From the NCBI RefSeq assembly GCF_000327385.1, contig NW_008708227.1, positions 158,738 to 222,737 of the forward strand: a stretch of DNA of 64,000 bases. The letters run 5' to 3'. The number at the start of each line of letters is the position of its first letter. Within the stretch, counting starts at the first letter, position 1. Below, piece by piece: positions 51,632 through 63,591 of the stretch. This DNA comes from Lottia gigantea (lineage: Eukaryota; Mollusca; Gastropoda; Lottiidae). Both the position numbers and the translations under genes were made by a program. The notes beneath the pieces were generated by a model that saw only the letters and a list, made by a program, of their open reading frames with translations, ran no database searches and was not told where the DNA came from.

Positions 51632-51762
51632 GTCATTCTAAACTAAAACTAGCGGAATTTCGCACAGCTGGCTTGACAATTCATGTGCAACTTACAGATG
51701 AATTGAAAGAGAACGAGGAAAGATATCGATTACAAAGACAATTAAAGGCAGAATTTGATTAA
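51632..51762 (+). CDS. possible terminal exon with charged helix
   Basis: After an acceptor-like AAAAATAG, 42 codons are open to a TAA: HSKLKLAEFRTAGLTIHVQL then TDELKENEERYRLQRQLKAE and FD. The composition (charged, helix-forming) is protein-like, unlike neighbouring frames. An alternative, better acceptor (GCAACTTACAG) would shorten it to the last 22 codons in the same frame. AATAAA follows at 51911-51916. No upstream exons were identified and the family is not recognised. Confidence 0.4.
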
Positions 51763-53929
51763 ATGTATAAGTGTAAGTTTATTAAAAATAGGTTACAATG
51801 AGAAAGAAAATTTAGTTATTAAATTAACATAATGTTCAACTTCAGTAATATTGAACGTTTTCGAGTGTGAACAAAGATAAAATGCATAATATTGTATATT
51901 TTTCATTGTAAATAAATCTTATTGAAAGACTCCCACGATGATCAGAATAATTTGTTTGTTTGCAAATATATCATAAATAAATATTGCATATCTTATCACG
52001 ATATCCACATAACCTAATTACCAACATAATGATTGCGTACGTGACATTTGATAGGTGTCCTTATAGGAAGGGACATAACTCTAATTATGGAATGGCATGT
52101 TTCAACTATCCGTATTTTCGTTTAACCCATGATTTTATCGGGAACGGGAATGTGCCATAATTTCGCGGTACTGTGTCCAGATTACCGAGTGATTACATGC
52201 TTCTGGTGTATAAGTTTGAGAATAGCTTATAAAATGCTATAAATAGCAATGTCAGTTGACCTGGTTCTCTGCACAAAGTGGGTGTCAAGAGAAGACAACT
52301 AATGCAAAATTTATGTGCTTCCTGTTAGATCAAGGAGTCACGTTTTCCTTTGAAATGATTTGAAATGAAGTTCTGCTTTAGGAAAAAATTCTTTCATGGT
52401 AAGCATTTTAATTTTGCTTAGAACTGAAATTACTTTTGAAATGATTTTAAATTATTATTCTTCTTTTTATTTTGTTCAAAAATATGATACATATTTTGAT
52501 GAGATTTTTTCTTTTCTTTAGGAATGAGATATGGCAATCTTATTTTCTCACTGGTGATATTTGATATAGACTATAGGTAAACATGATTCAGTAGGGGAGG
52601 TAATAAAAAGGGCAACACTTTTTAATTTGATATATCTAAGGACTTGTAAGCTTGAATTTATATTCACAATTTTTTTTTTCTGCAGTAGAAATTTATCAAC
52701 TGACATTGCTACTATAAAGCTCGAAATATTACTTTCACTCCTCAAATACTTGTAAAATACCGGATGTAAACAATCTCACCCTTGATGACACAATGAAATC
52801 TACCCTTCATTAAAGATACAGATTCAGCTTTACGGAAACTGCAGAGGATTACCGAAAGCTTCTCCCATTGACCACCCCATATTGAAGAAATAAATCAACA
52901 TTCTGTGTAATTAACTATAAAAGCAATATTAATTGTTTTCAATACAAAGTAAACAATTCTATCAAAAAATAATTCAGTGGATGGATAATTTAAAAAAAAA
53001 ATGTAAACCAACATAAAAATAAATGTTAAAATGATACAAAAGATAAGATCGATATGATATGCATGAGATTTTGAACAACAGGACAGGAACCACAGATCAC
53101 ATTCTGTTCCAAATAAAGATACCAGTGTTCCCCGATACACGTCATACAAAGTCTTAAAACTATTTTTGTGCCTTGTGAATCGACATTGCTTTTAGATATA
53201 ATATCGACCAATCAGATGTATTTTATTACAGATCGTGAAAATGTGTCTCCTAGATATGTTCTAAAAGTATCAGTGTCCCCCAATTTACGTTAGTACCTCT
53301 GTTATCCTGTTAAAGAAGGTGATTAGCTTTTTTATAAACGCAATGAAGCAATTTTACTTGATATTTCTCAGTGCTTCGCAACAGTCTTTTTTAATAAAAA
53401 TGATGATGATTTACTTAAAGCTTATCTAACTTATACATGTATATGCAATGAGTGTTTGTTTTAAACAATATTATTATAAAATGGCATAAGGTAAAACGGT
53501 TAAACAAAGAAATAACATAAATATGAAAATAAAAATGCTGAATTTGATATGCTTCAAAATCAGGAGTAATAGCTTGTCAGGCAATGTTTAACGTCCACGC
53601 AGCCGGGACGAGATACGTCCATCGTTTTATATCGGCGAATAAAAACTAGTAGGCTTACAACAAAATTTTTAACACTTTGAGCTTTGAAAAATAAGCATAT
53701 AAAAATATAATAATCTATTGATAAAATTGTTAATTGAAAAATATTAACATTATACAATAGTGTAAGTAAAAAATAGAGCAATAAAAACTTTTAAAAACAA
53801 TATTATTTTCACGCGTAATGAAAGACAAGCTATTCAAAATATCTATGTATATAAAAAAAAAGAAAAAATATATATATATCTATCTGAAAATGATAATAAC
53901 TCAACTTTTGCCCAGTTTTCAAGGGACGG
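51763..53929. other. intergenic, no supported gene
   Basis: AT-rich. A minus-strand frame at 53026-53211 contains a Cys-containing stretch (MTCIGEHWYLYLEQNVICGS), but without partner exons or a clear domain I leave it unassigned. Other frames are low-complexity. Confidence 0.4.
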
Positions 53930-54150
53930 GTTCGCCATTGGTTTCACCAGGCCTACCTTTGTCTCATTTTTTTTTAGATAAGCTTATCAGTAATAATGTA
54001 GACCTACACAACTCACCGTTGAAATTTGAGCCTTCAAATCCATGTCCATAATTATCCGCGTTTGAAAGTTGATACTCTCCATATATAAAGTAGACATATG
54101 GAAATATAAACTATGAAGGAATTATGCGATATATATATTCAAGACCCACA
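53930..54150 (+). repeat. dispersed repeat family B, copy 2
   Basis: Contains GCTTATCAGTAATAATGTAG, CACCGTTGAAATTTGAGCCT, TCAAATCCATGTCC and ATAATTATCCGCGTTTGAA, matching 62530-62950 and, inverted, 27430-27730. It lies just downstream of the CUB-receptor gene. The open frame 53818-54051 overlaps it and is not a gene. Confidence 0.6.
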
Positions 54151-54599
54151 TCAAGCCCAGAAAATAAGAAATAACGAACCTGTCGAAGATACACTAACCT
54201 TTAAGTCGTAAACTATTTACCGATTTATGACAGCATTGGTCCAAAAAGTGTTAATATTTACCTGAATCCTAAAATATCTAATCACTTAAGGCAGGGTAGG
54301 CCTTCTACCTTTAACTGTTACAGAGACATGCGGATTGTATTCTAGATTGATTTTTTTTAACCATGTCGGATGTTTTTTGGCAGAGGCTCACCAAACATAA
54401 CTGGTTGAACCAAGTCCACGGCTGCTAACCCAGAAAAGCGATACAAAATTTTAAAAAGACATTAACTAGCATTAAATTGTCTTACAAGGGGGTCTCAGAA
54501 GGCAGGAAAGTATGTGTTTTAAAACAAATTCGGGGGAGGTGCTCAAGGCCAGTTAAGTCTATGGGCTCCCACTCATTTAGTTGAGCCACTGTATTTTGT

Positions 54600-57500
54600 T
54601 TAAAGCATTTCGCTAACAGAAGCATGATTCCCAGCCCACACCGAACCGTTGGAAATTTCCAACTGTTGTATGGTTTCGTAAGTTGGTAACTCATCGTTGG
54701 AAGAAAGTATATCAGGAGATAGTCGTTGAAGCGGTAAATGAATTTCAGTGTCCATTGACCTTTTAGTAATTTCAAACTGCCGTGAGTTTTCGTAACTTGG
54801 TAATCCATCGTTAGAAGAGGTTATCTCGTGGGAAGTAGGACCACGAGAAGAATGCTCTACAGTTCTCGACCTTACTACTTCTGAATAAGATGGTGGTGGT
54901 GATAAGATATCTGAAATACATATTATATAATTTATATAATTACTAATGTTTTCCGATAAACATGGCTAAATCTTCCAGGGCTTCAATGATCTGGAGGTTG
55001 ACTCTGTCAAAAGGTTTGCTTAAGTCACACATCACCGTCTTTGTATATTAGGAAAATAATTCAAAAACTGTGCCAAGAAGACACATAAGTAACGTACAGA
55101 CGGGCGTAACGAAGGACATCATGACAATCATACATTGTGGCTTTAGTTTATATTGTCCTGTTGTCCTGTTGTCCTGACATCTTAACAAGACTCAGACTAC
55201 CTTTTCTTTTTATTCAAATAAATTTGCAAAAGACAGGCACTCAACGCTAAATTTAAAATAATGATTAAGAAAGTGGTTATTAAAATTGCTCAAATTTAAT
55301 TGGAGACAGTATTCAGAGGTTTTACCCGACGTACTTACCATTATTTCTTGTATTCAAGATAAAATTTGTGTTACGAGAGGAATTTGAATTGTTTTCTGGA
55401 GGTGTGCGTCTGTTCCTTCTGCTGTGATTATTGTTTTTTCTCCGTTTACAGACAATACAAATAACGACAATACATGCCACTAAAATAACTGCTACTGAAA
55501 TCAAACTTCCTACTACTATAGGCCCTGTAGATTCTGCATCTAAAGATAAAATTTATCAATACTATTCATAATAATAACAATAATGACAATAAGAACAGTA
55601 ATGACATTAATAATCATGACAATATTCATTGATCACGGTGAGAAATTAATTTTGTCCATCACATAGTGAATCAGCAAACAAAAATACAGTAATATATGAA
55701 CGATCGGCTAATAAAAATGTACGCTAACACAATAGCAAATTTCAAGGCAGTATAGTCTATTTCGGAAAAGCATCGATTTACCTTTTAAACTCATTAATGT
55801 ACAAAAGCATACAGATTTTCATACAATCACGTAAATGGAGCGATTTTAACATAGAAATATATATGGGCAATATAAAACAAACCATAACCATTAATCAAAA
55901 AATCATGAGAGCAAAAATAATCACAGAGCAACCAATGTAAGTACGGTTCAAAAGCAAATTTCAGATATGCCAAGGGCAATAATTGAAAACGTTTATCAAG
56001 AAATGGCGATCAACGTTTTACCAATATAGTATATCTATATATTTCTATTTCTTTTTTATTTCTATATTTCTATAATGTTTCTCTGAGGCTTGGTCCGAAG
56101 CTCTGAGGCTCTAATGGTCCGTACCCTAAATAGGAATATGCTCGTCTGCACCTGTATACTAAATCATCTCAACAAATATTTATTATGAAGACTGTAAGTA
56201 TACAGACAATATACATACCTGTATTTATAGATGAAGGTTTCCTGGTATATTTAATCAAAGCACCACCAGATTCTGATAGGGGTGAATAAGATAGAAACTC
56301 AACGCTGAGAAAATTACTGGTACTGGTATGATCACGTACACCATATCCTTCTAGATTTATTGTAAAAATCATGTCATCTGAAAAGTGCCAATACTTAAAG
56401 CCTTTCTATGGAATGGTATCGAATATGAATGTATAGTTCATATTTTACAAAACAGACCATAAAAATAGATGTTATTATAATAAAATTCAACAATATATTG
56501 TCTGTTTACACATTTACACAAGAAATATAAATCTGAAATACATAATCCTATTTGTATATATCAATTAATATTCATTGATGCTATTGACCCCCTCCTCCTA
56601 ATGCTTTATAGAAAAACCACTGACAAAGTACTCCATCTTTTTACAGTTAGATAGCCATCCAAATTGTAGTGTCCAACCCTTTTCACTCAATGAAAGTATA
56701 TTAAATCTTATCGATCATATAATATTTGAGCTTTAGAGAAGCTTTGTTTCACCCGAGGACCATAATGATTTTTTCGTAGGTCTAAAAAATTCTCTGTTCT
56801 AATTTATGAAAACTATATACCGAAATCTAGAGAAACGTGTCCCTTAAACGTATATGAGCGTGTTAGCTAAAAAATCCTGCCGTTGATTTTTTTTAAAACC
56901 AAAACTATCTCAAAGGTGTACGTAAACTTTTTAATTTCTTTATTGTTTTTTGGTTAGTGTTAGCAAAATAAAAAGCCTAATTGTAGAGAAATATGTCCCT
57001 CTAAAGGTTTAAACTAACAGCATCCAGTCATTATGAGCCCCATCACCAAAACTAGTTTAAGCTGCTTACTAAACAGTTAGTACTGTCTTTTTTTTTTTGC
57101 CAATTCATGTGAAATACTTACCCTCGTATATATTGATATGATCGGCATCATCGCTTGTGCCTAAATCAGAATAAGTAATTTCTAAAGATACGTTATAACC
57201 ACGACCAGCATAAATCTTCCATGCACAGTGTCTAAAAATAAAATTCAATTGAATCTTGAAATGGCTTCATATTTTTATATCATAGCTTGATAAAATTGAG
57301 AGAAAATCGAAAATATTACTATTCTGTTAGTAGCCGTATTTAATCGTTTTGTCTCAATGGTTCGCTTGCATTAATGTCAATAGATGCAATAATGCTTGTG
57401 ATATGGGGAACGGTCTTGCAACCTGAGGTTGCTAATTTCTAACTTAGTTATGAGAGTTTTGCAAACTCTTCGAGAGAAACACTATTGTTATTGGCAGAGT

Positions 57501-60500
57501 ATTTTCTTTCCAGAACACATGATACTACCCCCCTTAGGAGATCCACAAGTATTCGGTTTAATTTACGGGATGGGCTATCAATTTAAAAAAATACAGTTAT
57601 AGTATAGGATATTCGGGCAAAGATATGATTTCATTTTTAAATTCCAAAAAAATAAAAAATAAAATCGGGCCGTTCAAAAAAAAATTTTTTTTAATGCCTT
57701 TCCCAAAAAACTTGCCTTCGGGGCTGCGAGGGTGGCGGCTGCCCCCCTGCCCCCCTGTGGCTCCGCCACTGGACTTACCTGCCATTATGCCCAGGCATAT
57801 TTGGTGTTGCAACTTCTTGATAATGATCTGTAGAATAAAGTTCCCCACTTGATCCACATTCACCTATAAAAAAAGTACAGTACAAAAACAAAAACAGTAC
57901 AAATGTAAAGACAAAGATGGCTTGTTAATTATTGACTTTTTAGATTTATTTTTTATTAATGCCGAAACATAATGTTTTATTTTTTTAAATAGTGTAAAAA
58001 GTTTTGATATAAGTACCATTTCAGATTATTATAGCACTCGTAACTAGCTATTTTCAACCATCATAGTCTCTATAAATCCGACGTATATATTACGTTGAAT
58101 GACGTCACAGAGTTTTATCAATCTTATAAAACCTACCAATTTCTTCTAACATATATTCCACTTTAATCCTAGAAGCTTTAGTCCTATGTGTATCCATGGT
58201 AATATTATCGTAAGCACTATATAGGGCAATAGTTTTATACCTTACATAATATATCTGATAGTATTTACCATCCACTATTACTGAAATAAACAATAAAAAA
58301 ATGATTCATATTTTGGTATTATCTTCCCTCATTTATCACTGAACAAAAAACCAATCAATTAATTAGTTCATATTATTTCTAATAGTTTCTTCCCCCCTTT
58401 AAAACTGAAATAAACCATAAATTAATTAGTTTATATTATTTCTAATAGTTTCTTCCCCCCCCCCTTTAAAACTGAAATAAACCATAAATTAATTAGTTCA
58501 TATTATTTCTAATAGTTTCTACCCCCCTTTAACACTGAAATAAACCATAAATTAATTAGTTTATATTATTTCTAATAGTTTCTACCCCCCTTTAACACTG
58601 AAATAAACCATAAATTAATTAGTTTATATTATTTCTAATAGTTTCTACCCCCCTTTAACACTGAAATAAACCATAAATTAATTAGTTTATATTATTTCTA
58701 ATAGTTTCTACCCCCCTTTAAAACTGAAATAAACCATAAATTAATTAGTTTATATTATTTCTAATAGTTTCTTCCCCCATTTAACACTGAAATAAACCAT
58801 AAATTAATTAGTTCATATTATTTCTAATAGTTTCTTCCCCCCTTTAACACTGAAATAAACCATAAATTAATTAGTTTATATTATTTCTAATAGTTTCTTC
58901 CCCCCTTGAACACTGAAATAAACCATAAATTAATTAGTTTATATTATTTCTAATAGTTTCTACCCCCCTTTAACACTGAAATAAACCATAAATTAATTAG
59001 TTTATATTATTTCTAATAGTTTCTACCCCCCTTTAACACTGAAATAAACCATAAATTAATTAGTTTATATTATTTCTAATAGTTTCTACCCCCCTTTAAA
59101 ACTGAAATAAACCATAAATTAATTAGTTTATATTATTTCTAATAGTTTCTACCCCCCTTTAACACTGAAATAAACCATAAATTAATTAGTTTATATTATT
59201 TCTAATAGTTTCTACCCCCCTTTAAAACTGAAATAAACCATAAATTAATTAGTTTATATCATTTCTAATAGTTTCTACCCCCCTTTAAAACTGAAATAAA
59301 CCATAAATTAATTAGTTTATATTATTTCTAATAGTTTCTACCCCCCCCCCCCCCCCCTTTAACACTGAAATAAACCATAAATTAATTAGTTTATATTATT
59401 TCTAAAAGTTTCTACCCCCCTTTAAAACTGAAATAAACCATAAATTAATTAGTTTATATTATTTCTAATAGTTTCTACCCCCCTTTAAAACTGAAATAAA
59501 CCATAAATTAATTAGTTTACATTATTTCTAATAGTTTCTACCCCCCTTTAACACTGAAATAAACCATAAATTAATTAGTTTATATTATTTCTAATAGTTT
59601 CTACCCTTCTTTAACACTGATATAAACAATCAATCAAATAGTTTAAATTTTAATATTATCTTTCATCAACTAACACTGAATAAACAATCAATCACATATT
59701 TTTTTATATGACTGTATCTTCCCTCATTTATCAATGAATTAAACAATCAGTCTAATGATATATGTTTCTGATAGTTACCATCTTTTTATCACTGAAATAA
59801 ACAATCAATCAAAAAATTTATATTTCTGATAGTTTCTACCGTCCTTTCTCACTGAAATTAACAATCAATCAAAATATTTACATTTATGATAGTTTTTTCA
59901 CTGAAATTTACAATCAAATGGTGTATAAATCTAATAATGTCTACAACCCACTATCACTGAAATAAACAATCAAAGAGTTCATCTCTCTGATAGTAACTTC
60001 CCTCCACTAACACCGAAATGAACAATTAGTTAATATTTCTGATAGTATTTACCCCTTTTTTTCTAAATAAACGGTTAATCAAACAGTTTCTATTTCTGAT
60101 CCGGTAACTCTTTTCTATCAATCTAATTATAATTAGATTACAATTTCGTTTCTTTTTCCTTTTCTCAATGGTAATCTAACAAGTTTTCTACCAAAGGTAA
60201 TATTTTCAACAAATCAAAGCCTGTCATTTAGATCAAGTTTTACATTACATGTTTTGATTGGTTAAAATCTTTTGGATGGGCTTTGGTGGAAAATGGGGTA
60301 AAGTCGGGCCAGTATCGTTTCTCAGTATCGTTTCTGTACGGGTCATGCCCCAGGCCCGCCACTCTATTGTAGAAACTCCACTCTATTGTGAACCCCTTTT
60401 TCATAAAACCAAACTTACCATTGGTAAATATTATAAAGCCAATGTCAGGGTCATACTGATCTTCTTCAGATTGGATCTTTACAACAATTCTATATTTCGA

Positions 60501-63500
60501 GTATATTTCTTCTTTGGTAAAATGGTATAACGATCTTTCCCAACTAAAAATAACAAACATACCCTAAAAACTAAAATATATAAACTATAAATAGGCTACA
60601 TCTATATCTACATCTAATACTCGATCCATTTGATGAATCTCTTTACGGAATCGGAATTCAATTTGTAAACCTTTAACATTGAGGACTATATTTATCCCAG
60701 GTTTTTACCGTGTTACAGCGCCATGAATTCAACATAATGTTGAAAGACCAAAGCGATAACGCTCTTCACATGGTCACAAACTTTAAAAATGGCATCAAAT
60801 ACTGTCAGCGACAATGAAACGCATGAGGTTCACGCGTTTGACATATATTCAACTTTCAGTTATCCCCAAGGAAGGATTACAGGATTCCTATAGGGATCGA
60901 AAATTATTTTCAGGAAAAAAAGTACACTGACCTGGAAAAAGTTTTTGTTTGCTGGTTTTCCAAAACATTGAACGTTGAACTGTATTCTAGTAAATTATTA
61001 ATAAATGAATAAGAATGGATTGAAATTGCTTTCAACATGCATCAACTCAAGGTTTTTCTTTCTATTACCCCTGTCACGATCCTTGATTATATTACATTAA
61101 CCCTTTCACAATAAATCCTTACGATTTCGTTTCTCTTAGCTTCATCGCAATCTGGAATATAGCATGACTGGTAGCTTCCTTATAGGAATTAGGGGATGAA
61201 AGCCGACACCGGGCCGACTCTCATGACCAGAAAATTGAAAATTTTAAACTTGGCCAAAATTAGTCTTTGTTCATCTGTGGACTTACCTGGTGTCAAAACT
61301 AAGCGATAGAATCCGTGTATAATCCAATAAATCCATGAGAATTAGAAGCGTGTTTCAATAATTATATAGTTTAATGGAGACAAAAAATACAGATTTTATT
61401 ATTTAGTCGTGACACCTGGTAAGTCTAACTGATGGATATATACTTATTTGAGACCAGTTTGAGACTTTAATGTTTATGTCCATTCTGAGAGATGGTATTT
61501 ATTTAATAAGCATGGATAGAACTGAACGGAAGTGACAGATTCTTGGTATTTAGGTTATTAATAAAACCACATGGAAGCTCTCAACGGAGACGTCGTGAAA
61601 TCGATTTCATTTGAATTAGAAGATTTTAATAATGGTTTGGAAACTTGAAATTCATAATTCACATCTGTTGATTCCTTTTACTTAAATAGGACCGAACATG
61701 ATTTAAAATACTAGCGAGAGGTGAAACAACGCTCTGCCAGCTAACTAATCTGCAACATATTTATACAATCTCAATGAATCAACGACAACGCAATAAACTG
61801 CGAAAAACACACCTAAATAACCAAATAGTTGTGATTCAAGGGATAGATCTAATGTAAGAACTATAGGAGCCAGATAGACAATTGACAGTGTTCCAAACTT
61901 ACTTGCTACGTATTTTATATAAACATCGACGATACGATTTATATCATATGATAAAACATGTAATAGGAGAACACCATCATTGCTTGTATATATTTTACCA
62001 AAATCTATCTTAGATTTGTCACTGTAGTACAACATTTCTTTTTCCATTTCATAATATTCACCTATAACATACAAAAGTATACATGTGTTTCAGTTGCTAG
62101 TGTGGTCAAAATTTAAAAAAAACAAGTGTCTTGCATTTATTATAAAATTGGAAGGAAACCACTTCAGAGAGACTACATTTCGATATCATTCAATGCAATC
62201 CGTAGCACTCTGATACCATTCTATATTGAAAAACAAAACGTTCCCTGTTGCATGATATTCACAGATTATAAAACGTCAAAAAGAGATCATCCACCCTTTT
62301 GATTGCTAATTTTCAGTCATGTTACTACTCTACCATGACTTACCGTTGTAAAGTTCCAATGAAGAAATACTCTTAAAAGAATCTATTTCAATATGTTGTA
62401 GTGTAAATTGTATCTCGTAATTTGTAGGGGCTATGAACAACCATGAACAGTCGAAATTCCTAGAAAACATAAACAGATCTAAAAGATACCCAAACATTTA
62501 TCAATATTAACGGTACAGATTCGATATTTCGGTGGTTGATTTGAGTCTTGATAAAATAGTCTTCACAAGTAGTAGAAATGTTCGGAAATCTTTCAAAAAT
62601 ATCTCAAACTAGAAATTTCATTTTAAAGTGACGGATTCGCCATCCGTTTGACCTATTGTATTTTAATCTCAGAAACGGGAATCCTTTTTAGCAAAACTTA
62701 TCAGCAATAGTGACCACATCTCACCGTCGAAGTTTTAGCCTTCAAGTACAGAATTATCCGCGTTTGAATTTTAAAATGCCGACTCGTCATTTCTTGAGAT
62801 TGTCATATGAAGAAAATACTCATAATCTATAGAAATAGAAAGAAAAAAAAATCATAGTTTGAGGTATTTTTGAAGGGATTATGAATATTTGAAGACTTTT
62901 TACATATTTTCAAGACCCAATTCAACCCCCAAAATAGCGAATCTTTAACTGAGATAAATCTCTGACACATAATATATTGATACAACTATCAAAATAGATA
63001 GATCTTAAAAAAAAAACAGGGATGAATGCAATTTTTACCAAGAGACTTACGCTGAATAGTTTCTTATGTGGAGATAATTATTTTCTTCTATTGCAGGGTG
63101 GATTTTTTGAGTTTCATTACATTGATAACTTGACCGGCGGTTATATTCTAAAATAAGAAATTCTAAATCAAAATACTTCCAAACATGATATTATCTCATA
63201 TTCTCGTAACCAATTGCGATTGTGCCAGACTAGGTCTACTAGGGAGAGGTAGAAAATTTTGTTCTAGTAACGGCTTTCATTTACTTCTGTTGAAAAGAGT
63301 GTAGCTATCTATACGGTTAAGTTAAGTTTTAGGGTTCGGAACAGTTCTTTACAAAACTCATAACCTGGTAGAATTGATTTGACTAAATAAATATAGATAG
63401 AGATCTGTAATCAAATGAAACACGTTTGCTAGTAAACTTAATTTCGTATCCTTTACCTTGAATTTCTATCACCGTCACTTCATAACTGACATTAGATTTC

Positions 63501-63591
63501 TCATCAAAATAGAAAGTAAATCCTATTTTATTGAATGATGTCCTCTTTGAAAAGTGCCCAAGTATACACCATGTATAAAATGTTTCATTGT
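54600..63591 (-). CDS. CUB-domain type I membrane protein with PPxY/LPxY tail (5' end outside window)
   Basis: Exons from N to C: 63591-63457, 63147-63051, 62459-62344, 62061-61903, (one not found), 60543-60419, 58280-58137, 57863-57779, 57231-57122, 56377-56219, 55539-55339, 54910-54600. They encode the end of one CUB domain and three more, each in a three-exon pattern with phases 1-2, 2-1, 1-1. CUB signs: NFDCSWLFIAPTNYEIQFTL; ECGSSGELYS, HCAWKIYAGRGYNVSLEITY, INIYED and GGALIKY. The middle domain is divergent and lacks its first exon. Then comes a single membrane helix (SLISVAVILVACIVVICIV), the stop-transfer CKRRK, and a tail of about 145 residues with PPPSYSEV and two related repeats, SSNDGLPSYENSRQFEI and SSNDELPTYETIQQLEI. 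PPxY/LPxY are WW-domain (NEDD4-type ubiquitin ligase) docking motifs. Likely a surface receptor or adhesion protein; the ligand is unknown. The N-terminus lies beyond base 64000. Confidence 0.78.
57590..57770. repeat. CAGTGGCG-type transposon fragment next to a splice donor
   Basis: G/C-rich block (CTGCGAGGGTGGCGGCTGCC) ending in CTCCGCCACTG, the same terminus as the hAT-like MITE at 40621-40788. On the minus strand it begins only 9 bases after the end of CUB exon 57863-57779, directly behind the GTAAGT donor. The other end and target duplication are not clear. Confidence 0.5.
58252..60110 (-). repeat. 63-bp minisatellite derived from an intron-exon junction
   Basis: About 20 nearly identical 63-base units (core 58380-59620) plus diverged units on both sides. 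Unit on the plus strand: TCTAATAGTTTCTACCCCCC, TTTAACACTGAAATAAACCA, TAAATTAATTAGTTTATATT, ATT. It aligns with the true exon-intron boundary of the CUB gene (CTGATAGTATTTACCATCCA, CTATTACTGAAATAAACAAT), which forms the terminal unit. So each unit, read on the minus strand, carries TTTATTTCAG plus about 29 bases of exon-like sequence. Diverged distal units (for example CTGATAGTATTTACCCC near 60040) look most like the exon, so the core was homogenised later. Confidence 0.92.
60285..60380. repeat. fragment of the CAGTGGCG-type repeat
   Basis: GGGTAAAGTCGGGCCAGTAT and GGCCCGCCACTCTATTGTAG resemble the interior and end of the element at 40621-40788. Only partial similarity; ends not defined. Confidence 0.4.
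61241..61505 (+). repeat. dispersed repeat family A, copy 3
   Basis: Strings CTTGGCCAAAATTAGTCTTT, GGACTTACCTGGTGTCAAAA, TAAGTCTAACTGATGGATAT, TTTGAGACTTTAATG and TCCATTCTGAGAGATGG match the copies at 19180 and 43033. It lies in the CUB-gene intron where one exon could not be found. Its GGACTTACC looks like a minus-strand donor, but there is no open exon behind it. Confidence 0.65.
62530..62950 (+). repeat. dispersed repeat family B, copy 3
   Basis: Contains TAGTCTTCACAAGTAGTAGA, TCTCAGAAACGGGAATCCTT, CACCGTCGAAGTTTTAGCCT and AGAATTATCCGCGTTTGAAT. Longest of the three copies, intronic in the CUB gene. No coding capacity. Confidence 0.6.

Noticed and set aside
53026-53211. Minus-strand frame with a Cys-containing peptide
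   Set aside because: No acceptor or donor pair or homology could be supported.
61120-61200. Candidate for the missing CUB exon (Cys-containing stretch before a GTAAGG)
   Set aside because: The phase at its end does not match the next exon and the open part is too short.
61745-61902. Extension of the 62061-61903 CUB exon as a membrane-spanning protein
   Set aside because: The hydrophobic stretch lies beyond a consensus GTAAGT donor and is intronic read-through.
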